A DNA stretch of 9,451 nt, taken from assembly GCA_903953195.1 (NCBI GenBank), contig CAJBIS010000446.1, forward strand, positions 1 through 9,451, in the 5' to 3' direction. How positions within the stretch are numbered: position 1 is the stretch's first letter; every line of letters starts with the position of its first letter. The stretch comes from an uncultured Actinomycetes bacterium (GTDB lineage: Bacteria; Actinomycetota; Acidimicrobiia; Acidimicrobiales; Microtrichaceae). Under the pieces are notes generated by a model, which saw only the letters and a list, made by a program, of their open reading frames with translations, was not told the origin of the DNA and did no database searches. Position numbers and translations under genes: made by a program. Below are positions 4,728-9,451 of this stretch, piece after piece.

Positions 4728-5801
4728 GTGAAGGGAATCGTCTGGGACGGCACGTCCGCGACGCTGCGTGACGACGTCGAGGTCCGTGACCTCCGTGCGG
4801 GAGAGGTCCGGGTCCGTCTGGCGGCGGCCGGGCTCTGCCACTCCGACGTGTCGGTGATGAACGGCACGATCATGTTCCCGACCCCGGCGGTCCTCGGCCA
4901 CGAAGGAGCAGGCGTCGTCGAGGCGGTCGCCGACGACGTGACCTCGACCAAGGTCGGCGACCACGTCGTGCTCACCACGCTCGGCAACTGCGGGACCTGC
5001 GCCTCGTGCGCCCGGGGCAAGCCGACGTTCTGCCGTGTCAGCCTCGGCAAGCTGTCCCGCCCGTTCACGGTCGGCGGCGAGAAGGCGTTCCAGTTCGCCA
5101 ACACGTCCGTGTTCGTCGAGTCGACGGTGGTGCCCGCAACCTCGGCGATCCCGATTCCGGACGACGTCCCGCTCTCGAGCGCCTGCCTGATCGGCTGCGG
5201 CGTCCTCACCGGCGTGGGCGCGGTGTTCAACCGGGCTCGGGTGACCCACGGCGAGTCCGCGGTCGTCATCGGCGTCGGCGGCATCGGCCTGAACGTCATC
5301 CAGGGGCTGGCGCTCAGCGACGCGTTGCCGATCATCGCGGTCGACACCAACCCGGCGAAGGAGGCGATGGCCCGCGAGTTCGGCGCCACCCACTTCATCT
5401 GCCCCGGACCCGACACCGACCTGGTCGAGGCGGTCAAGGAGATCCGGCCGTTCGGCGTGGACTGGGTCTTCGAGTGCGTCGGCTCGACGGCGCTCATCCG
5501 CACGTCCACCGACCTGCTCGACTTCGGTGGCGGCGTCGTGATGCTCGGTGTGCCGAAGATGGGCACCGAGGCGAGCTTCGTCGTCAACACGATGTACAAC
5601 GACAAGTCGCTGATGGGCTGTCGGTACGGTTCGGCCCGTCCGGCCTACGACATCCCGCTGATGATCGAGCTCTACCGCGCCGGTCGCCTGAAGCTCGACG
5701 AACTCGTGACCTCGACGTACCCGATCGAGGGGTTCGACACCGCGTTGTCGGAGCTGCACGACGGCAAGTTGGCGCGCGGCGTGCTCGTCCTCGAGGACTG
5801 A
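4728..5801 (+). CDS. Zinc-dependent alcohol dehydrogenase (MDR family)
   Basis: 357 residues from GTG 4728, chosen because GAGGGGG (4716-4722) is 5 bases upstream and the product then begins MKGIVWDG like its family. The in-frame GTG 4707 lacks such a site. Catalytic zinc ligands are C37 (GLCHSD), H58/E59 (GHEGAG) and C157 (GCGVLTG). Structural zinc ligands are C88, C91, C94 and C102. The Rossmann motif GVGGIGLNV (182-190) and D206 (AVDTN) indicate NAD rather than NADP. All key residues of a medium-chain, class III-like alcohol dehydrogenase are intact and the length is normal. It should oxidise an alcohol to an aldehyde or ketone reversibly in the cytoplasm; a thiol-adduct substrate is possible but not shown. 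The cyclase gene starts 5 bases after its stop, so the two are probably co-transcribed. Confidence 0.92.
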   Translation: MKGIVWDGTSATLRDDVEVRDLRAGEVRVRLAAAGLCHSDVSVMNGTIMFPTPAVLGHEGAGVVEAVADDVTSTKVGDHVVLTTLGNCGTCASCARGKPTFCRVSLGKLSRPFTVGGEKAFQFANTSVFVESTVVPATSAIPIPDDVPLSSACLIGCGVLTGVGAVFNRARVTHGESAVVIGVGGIGLNVIQGLALSDALPIIAVDTNPAKEAMAREFGATHFICPGPDTDLVEAVKEIRPFGVDWVFECVGSTALIRTSTDLLDFGGGVVMLGVPKMGTEASFVVNTMYNDKSLMGCRYGSARPAYDIPLMIELYRAGRLKLDELVTSTYPIEGFDTALSELHDGKLARGVLVLED

Positions 5802-5806
5802 TCGTC

Positions 5807-6763
5807 ATGTCGCTTCCCGCGGAGCTGGTCGAGCTCGCACAACGCGTCTCGAACTGGGGTCGCTGGGGCGACGACGACCAGCTCGGCTGCGGCAACCTGC
5901 TCACCCCGGAGGCCACCCGCCGTGGCGTGGCCGCCGTGCGCACCGGTGAGCGAGTCGGTCTGGCGGTCGACCTGAAGGCTGACGGCATCCAGATGGGTCA
6001 GCCCGCGCGCCGGTACAACCCGATCCTCACCGTCACGTCCCTCAATGAACGGGACCAGTACGCGCCCGGCATCTGGGAGGGCACCGACGACGTGGTCTTC
6101 ATGTCGACGTGCGCGGGCACGCACATGGACGCCCTCTGTCACGTGTCGTATGCCGACCAGCTCTACAACGGTTTTCCCACGTCGGCCGTCACCGCGCAGT
6201 ACGGCGCATCGGTGCTGGGAGCCGAACGGCTCCCCGACATCGTCACCCGAGGCGTACTGCTCGATGTCGCCCGGGTGCACGGCGTCGACTGTCTGGACGA
6301 GCTCGACGTCGGGTACGCGATCACCTCCGACGACCTCGACGCTGCTGCGGAACTGGCGCGGGTCGAGGTTCAGCCGGGCGACGCGGTCCTGGTCCGCACC
6401 GGCATGATGCGGCACTACCACGACGGCGATCGCGTCCGGTACGCCACCGGGCGGGAGCACTCCCTGCCCGGTCTGTCGGTGCACTCGATCGAGTGGATGC
6501 ACAACCACGACGTGGCCGGAGCGTTCACCGACACGTACGCGTACGAGTCCTTTCCGCCGACGCAGAAGGACTGGTCCGACTGTCTGGCGGTCCACCTGTT
6601 GCAGATCCGCGACATGGGGATGCTCCAGGGGCAGAACTGGGACCTCGAGGCGCTGTCCGAGGCGTGCGCCGAGGCCGGCCGGGGTGACGTGCTCCTGCTC
6701 GCCGCGCCGGAGCCGCTCACGGGTGCGAGCAGTACGCCGGTCGCACCCGTCGCGGTGCTGTAG
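5807..6763 (+). CDS. Cyclase family / kynurenine formamidase-like metal hydrolase
   Basis: 318 residues. ATG 5807 follows the ADH stop by 5 bases; GAGGA at 5793-5797, inside the last ADH codons, is its ribosome site. The core motif is CAGTHMDALCH at 102-112, matching the HxGTHxDxPxH metal-binding signature of the cyclase family (PF04199), which includes KynB-type formamidases and isatin hydrolases. The first ligand position is Cys rather than His; H106, D108 and H112 are kept. Other family-like parts are GDAVLVRTGM (191-200), PGLSVHSIEWMHNHDVAG (221-238) and the terminal PEPLTGASSTPVAP (301-314). At about 320 residues it is longer than KynB (about 210), like an actinobacterial subgroup of unknown substrate. 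It probably hydrolyses an amide or cyclic bond in the cytoplasm. Tight coupling to the ADH suggests the same catabolic route. Confidence 0.87.
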   Translation: MSLPAELVELAQRVSNWGRWGDDDQLGCGNLLTPEATRRGVAAVRTGERVGLAVDLKADGIQMGQPARRYNPILTVTSLNERDQYAPGIWEGTDDVVFMSTCAGTHMDALCHVSYADQLYNGFPTSAVTAQYGASVLGAERLPDIVTRGVLLDVARVHGVDCLDELDVGYAITSDDLDAAAELARVEVQPGDAVLVRTGMMRHYHDGDRVRYATGREHSLPGLSVHSIEWMHNHDVAGAFTDTYAYESFPPTQKDWSDCLAVHLLQIRDMGMLQGQNWDLEALSEACAEAGRGDVLLLAAPEPLTGASSTPVAPVAVL

Positions 6764-6780
6764 TCGGTCGGGAGATCTCG

Positions 6781-7416
6781 GTGGCCCGACGTCTCCGCCG
6801 CGGTCCCGGTGCGGACGGTGACGACCGCCCGCCCCGCACGTTCGCGTGGTGGTCCGTTCTGGGCGTGCTCGTCGTGATCGCCGCGGCGGGCATCACCGGC
6901 ATCGTGCTCGGATTCGCCGACGGTGGGTCGAACACCACACAGGTCGACGCGCCGCAGACCACCACGACGCTCGATGAGGAACGGTTCCCGCCCGCGGGCG
7001 CCGGGCCGACGGTGACCATCGGGGACGGACGTGCCGCGCCCGACGGCGTGACCGAGGTGACCAACGCGGGCGACACGACGTCGTTCGCATTCGCGGTGCC
7101 CGCTGCGCTGTCGGGGTCCCCGGCGGCCAGCGCCGTACCGCCGTCGGCCGTGGTCGTGGCGCCCGGCGGCGACGAGCTCGAGTTGACCGTGCGGTGTGCG
7201 CTCGGGGCCGGCGAGTCGCTCGCCCGGGTGGACGTCACGTTCGCCGCCGCAACCGTGACGGTGCTGCCCGTCGTCCTCGCGCCCACCGGTGGTCCGCCGT
7301 GTGATCCGGCCGCGGTGCCCCGTTCGGTGCGGCTGCCGCTCGCCGAGTCCGTGGGCTCACGTTCGGTCGGCGTCGTGCCCGCCGGCACCGCCGTCCCCGC
7401 GCCGCAGCCGAACTGA
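6781..7416 (+). CDS. Single-pass membrane protein with Thr-rich stalk, unknown function
   Basis: 211 residues from GTG 6781, with GGGAG at 6770-6774 six bases before it. I do not recognise the family. A short basic cytoplasmic N-terminus (MARRLRRGPG) leads to one hydrophobic helix at about 21-45. Then comes a Thr-rich stalk (QTTTTLDEE, 60-68) and an outer part of about 140 residues rich in Val, Ala and Gly. Alternating hydrophobic stretches (SFAFAVP, ELELTVRC, RVDVTFAAATVTVLPVVL) suggest a small beta domain, and C139 and C174 could form a disulfide. Basic residues before the helix fit an N-in, C-out topology. It starts 17 bases after the cyclase stop and a hairpin follows, so it is likely the last gene of the ADH operon. 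Its presence with two soluble enzymes is unexplained. Confidence 0.75.
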   Translation: MARRLRRGPGADGDDRPPRTFAWWSVLGVLVVIAAAGITGIVLGFADGGSNTTQVDAPQTTTTLDEERFPPAGAGPTVTIGDGRAAPDGVTEVTNAGDTTSFAFAVPAALSGSPAASAVPPSAVVVAPGGDELELTVRCALGAGESLARVDVTFAAATVTVLPVVLAPTGGPPCDPAAVPRSVRLPLAESVGSRSVGVVPAGTAVPAPQPN

Positions 7417-7418
7417 TC

Positions 7419-7446
7419 CGTCGCGCCACAGGGTGCGGGCGCGACG
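7419..7446 (+). terminator. Hairpin ending the ADH operon
   Basis: CGTCGCGCC 7419-7427 is exactly complementary to GGCGCGACG 7438-7446, with a 10-base loop. It begins 2 bases after the TGA at 7414-7416 and precedes the candidate promoter at 7477. There is no T-tract. Confidence 0.6.
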
Positions 7447-7476
7447 CCGAGGGCGCCGACCGGTGTGGTCGTTCCC

Positions 7477-7482
7477 TAGACT
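7477..7482 (+). promoter_or_regulatory. Candidate -10 element of the acyl-CoA synthetase gene
   Basis: TAGACT fits TAnnnT and lies 38 bases before ATG 7520. A weak -35 (GCCGAC, 7455-7460) is possible at 16 bases. Transcription would begin near 7489, leaving a leader of about 30 bases with the ribosome site AGGGGG at 7509-7514. Confidence 0.45.
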
Positions 7483-7519
7483 GCGCCGCCGAGACGAGAT
7501 CAGGCCGTAGGGGGTCACG

Positions 7520-9052
7520 ATGCTGCAGGGACGCACGCTCTGGGAACTGTTGGAACAGCGGGTGGACGCAACGCCGGACGCGCTGATGGCGGTCGACGAG
7601 GACATGCGCACGCTGACCTTCGCCGAGTACTGGGCGGAGTCGGAGCGCGCCGCTGCGGGGCTCGCGGCACACGGAGTGGGCGCGGGCACGGTCGTGTCGT
7701 GGCAGCTGCCGACCTGGATCGAGTCGTTGGTGTTGGTCGCCGCACTCAGCCGGCTCGACGCGATCCAGAACCCGATGCTGCCGATCTACCGTGAGCGCGA
7801 GGTCGGCTTCATCACCAAGCAGGCCGGGGCCGAGTTGCTGGTGGTGCCGTCGGTGTGGCGCAACTTCGACTTCGAGGCGATGGCCACGGCGCTGGCCGAG
7901 CAGCACGGCGGGATGCGCGTGCTGGTCGCCGACCGGGCGCTCCCGCAGGGCGACCCCGCATCGCTGCCGCCCCTGCCCGAGGCCCGCGACGCCGACGATC
8001 AGGGCATCCGGTGGCTCTTCTACACGTCGGGCACCACGGCGGATCCGAAGGGCGCGCAGCACACCGACGCGTCCATCGCCGCGGTGGCCTACGGCATGTG
8101 TCAGCGCATGGCGGTGCACGAGGGCGACCGCAACGCGCTCGTGTTCCCGTTCACGCACATCGGCGGCATCACCTGGCTGTTCTCGAGCCTCCAGTCGGGG
8201 TGCTCCAACATCCTGATGGAGGGGTTCCATCCGGAGGAGACCCCCGAGGTGCTGGCGCGTGAGAACGTCACCCTGGCCGGTAGCGGGACCGTGTTCCACC
8301 AGGCGTACCTGGCCTACCAGCGCAGGCAGCCGCAGCCGGCCTTCCCCGACGTCCGCGGGTTCCCGGGCGGTGGCGCGCCGAAGCCGCCGGCGCTCGTCGC
8401 CGAGATGCGCGAGGTGTTCGATGCCCCGGTGCTGTCGGGGTACGGCCTCACCGAGGCGCCGATCCTGACGATGGCCGACATGTCCGACACCGACGACGAA
8501 CTGGCCCTCACCGAGGGCAAGCCGATGCCCGGTGTGGAACTGAAGTTCGTCACCATCGACGGCGAGGTGGCCGCTCCGGGCGAGGAGGGTGAGATCCGGG
8601 CCAAGGCGCCGCAGGTGATGAAGGGCTACCTCGACTCGTCGCTCGACGCTGCGGCGTTCGACGAGGAGGGCTACTTCCGGACCGGCGACCTCGGCCGTCT
8701 CGACGAGCGCGGCAACGTGATCATCACCGGCCGGCTGAAGGACGTGATCATCCGCAAGGGCGAGAACGTCTCGGCGAAAGAGGTGGAGGATCTGCTCTAC
8801 CTGCATCCGGCGATCGCCGACGTGGCGGTCATCGGTCTGCCCGATCCGGCGAGCGGGGAGCGGGTGTGCGCCGTCGTGCAGCTCGCCGAGGGTGCCGACG
8901 AGGTGACCTTCGAGGGCATGATCGAGCACCTGAAGTCCGAGGGGCTCATGAACCAGAAGCTGCCCGAGCAGCTCGAGATCGTGGAGCTCCTGCCCCGGAA
9001 CCCGTCGGGCAAGGTGCTGAAGCACGTGCTCCGCGAGCAGTACGCGGACTGA
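7520..9052 (+). CDS. AMP-binding acyl-CoA synthetase
   Basis: 510 residues. AGGGGG at 7509-7514 lies 5 bases before ATG 7520. All core motifs of the ANL adenylate-forming superfamily are present in order: the P-loop YTSGTTADPKG (168-178), YGLTEAP (308-314), YFRTGDLG (385-392), the hinge GRLKDVIIRKGENVS (404-418) and the catalytic lysine K498 in PRNPSGKVLK (492-501). The enzyme should activate a carboxylic acid with ATP to an acyl-AMP, then form the CoA thioester. The length suits a FadD-like or alicyclic/aromatic acid CoA ligase; the substrate cannot be read from these motifs. It has its own promoter and is followed by a short-chain dehydrogenase of a type seen in beta-oxidation-like pathways, so a role in fatty-acid, sterol side-chain or ring-acid degradation is likely. 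Confidence 0.93.
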   Translation: MLQGRTLWELLEQRVDATPDALMAVDEDMRTLTFAEYWAESERAAAGLAAHGVGAGTVVSWQLPTWIESLVLVAALSRLDAIQNPMLPIYREREVGFITKQAGAELLVVPSVWRNFDFEAMATALAEQHGGMRVLVADRALPQGDPASLPPLPEARDADDQGIRWLFYTSGTTADPKGAQHTDASIAAVAYGMCQRMAVHEGDRNALVFPFTHIGGITWLFSSLQSGCSNILMEGFHPEETPEVLARENVTLAGSGTVFHQAYLAYQRRQPQPAFPDVRGFPGGGAPKPPALVAEMREVFDAPVLSGYGLTEAPILTMADMSDTDDELALTEGKPMPGVELKFVTIDGEVAAPGEEGEIRAKAPQVMKGYLDSSLDAAAFDEEGYFRTGDLGRLDERGNVIITGRLKDVIIRKGENVSAKEVEDLLYLHPAIADVAVIGLPDPASGERVCAVVQLAEGADEVTFEGMIEHLKSEGLMNQKLPEQLEIVELLPRNPSGKVLKHVLREQYAD

Positions 9053-9072
9053 CCTGCAGCGCCGGGTGGGCG

Positions 9073-9087
9073 GGCGGGTTTCCCGTC
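9073..9087 (+). terminator. Small hairpin after the acyl-CoA synthetase gene
   Basis: GGCGGG 9073-9078 pairs with CCCGTC 9082-9087 around TTT, with one G-T wobble. It starts 20 bases after the TGA at 9050-9052. It is short and lacks a T-tract, so the call is tentative. Confidence 0.3.
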
Positions 9088-9103
9088 GGCGGGCCTCGGG
9101 CCG

Positions 9104-9109
9104 TACGAT
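9104..9109 (+). promoter_or_regulatory. Candidate -10 element of the short-chain dehydrogenase gene
   Basis: TACGAT is identical to the hexamer before the ADH operon (4676-4681). Transcription would start near 9116, inside the inverted repeat at 9110-9124. No convincing -35 was found. Confidence 0.45.
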
Positions 9110-9124
9110 CTGACGACCCGTCAG
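9110..9124 (+). promoter_or_regulatory. Operator-like inverted repeat at the SDR promoter
   Basis: CTGACG 9110-9115 and CGTCAG 9119-9124 are perfect inverted arms separated by ACC. The repeat directly follows the -10 element and covers the probable transcription start, the usual place for a TetR- or GntR-type repressor site in lipid-catabolic genes. It could instead be only an RNA hairpin in the leader. The regulator is not in the window. Confidence 0.4.
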
Positions 9125-9155
9125 GTTCGGGTCGCGGCACAGGAGGTCTTCCAAC

Positions 9156-9451
9156 ATGGGTCTGCTCGACGGCAAGGTCGCCATCGTCACCGGCGCCGGT
9201 CACGGCATCGGCCGGGGTCACGCACTCGAACTGGCGCGTCAGGGCGCAACGGTCGTCGTCAACGACCTCGGTGGCTCCGTCAAGGGTGAGGGCACCGGCC
9301 GCGACGCCGACCTGACCGTCGACATCATCACGTCGCGTGGCGGCACCGCAGCGGCGAACTACGCAGATGTGTCCGATGAGGCGCAGTCCGGCGAGATGAT
9401 CGCCCAGGCGGTCGACCAGTTCGGCCGGCTCGACATCCTGGTCAACAACGC
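9156..9451 (+). CDS. Short-chain dehydrogenase/reductase, N-terminal part (runs off the window)
   Basis: 98 complete codons and two further bases are present. AGGAGG at 9141-9146 is 9 bases before ATG 9156. The NAD(P)-binding motif TGAGHGIGR (12-20) follows the first beta strand (KVAIVTG). NDLGG (36-40), D71 and the start of NNA (97-99) complete the cofactor half of a classical SDR. The insertion after NDLGG (SVKGEGTGRDAD) resembles the N-terminal 3-hydroxyacyl-CoA dehydrogenase unit of peroxisomal-type multifunctional protein 2 and related actinobacterial enzymes. The catalytic Ser-Tyr-Lys lies beyond the window. An acyl-CoA or sterol substrate is plausible given the acyl-CoA synthetase just upstream, but a generic 3-oxoacyl reductase cannot be excluded. 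A separate promoter suggests its own regulation. Confidence 0.88.
   Translation, partial: MGLLDGKVAIVTGAGHGIGRGHALELARQGATVVVNDLGGSVKGEGTGRDADLTVDIITSRGGTAAANYADVSDEAQSGEMIAQAVDQFGRLDILVNN

Noticed and set aside
3597..5759. Very long open frame on the minus strand
   Set aside because: It runs across two well-supported + strand genes and their intergenic region, has low-complexity composition and no recognisable domain; this is typical antisense openness in GC-rich DNA.
7235..9190. Long minus-strand open frame opposite the acyl-CoA synthetase
   Set aside because: The + strand protein has every motif of its family; the antisense product is His/Arg/Gly-rich without domains.

Overview
The window is GC-rich DNA with tightly packed genes, all on the + strand. 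The GC-rich codons, GTG starts, class E-type sortase signal (LAFTG), zf-HC2-type anti-sigma motifs and Thr/Pro-rich surface stalks (TTTTTVP-like) point to an Actinomycetota chromosome. The style resembles the class Acidimicrobiia, but that class-level guess is an inference.

Layout. Positions 1-77 hold the last codons of an aldehyde-dehydrogenase-like gene, closed by a perfect 15-bp hairpin. Positions 190-615 are mostly non-coding: mutually exclusive hairpins, one possible 63-residue basic peptide (350-541) and a 13-bp terminator-like hairpin. From 704 to 4641 lies the most interesting part. It has two paralogous ECF-type sigma factors (704-2044 and 3010-4641), each fused to a zinc anti-sigma-like motif, one transmembrane helix and an extracellular tail. 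Between them is a secreted, proline-rich protein with a sortase signal (2177-2905). One sigma factor ends in XTAPP repeats, the other in a probable Ig-like domain with two cysteines. From 4728 to 7416 is a probable operon: zinc alcohol dehydrogenase, cyclase/kynurenine-formamidase-like hydrolase, and an unrecognised single-pass membrane protein with a Thr-rich stalk. From 7520 an acyl-CoA synthetase stands alone, followed by the start of a short-chain dehydrogenase (9156 to the window edge) with an operator-like inverted repeat at its promoter.

How they may work together. The ALDH, ADH, cyclase, acyl-CoA synthetase and SDR look like catabolic or lipid-type metabolism of an unidentified substrate. 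The sigma / surface protein / sigma group looks like a self-contained envelope-signalling module. Each sigma factor appears to carry its own inhibitor domain and membrane anchor, so activation would probably need release from the membrane, for example by proteolysis. The surface protein between them has a candidate ECF promoter (GGAAC, 16 bp, GTC) and a leader that can pair with its Shine-Dalgarno sequence, so it may be a target or partner of the sigma factors. That functional link is inference.

Most units end in GC-rich hairpins without a T-tract, and several start from -10-like elements of the form TACGAT or NAGACT. No tRNA, rRNA, insertion sequence or CRISPR array was seen.
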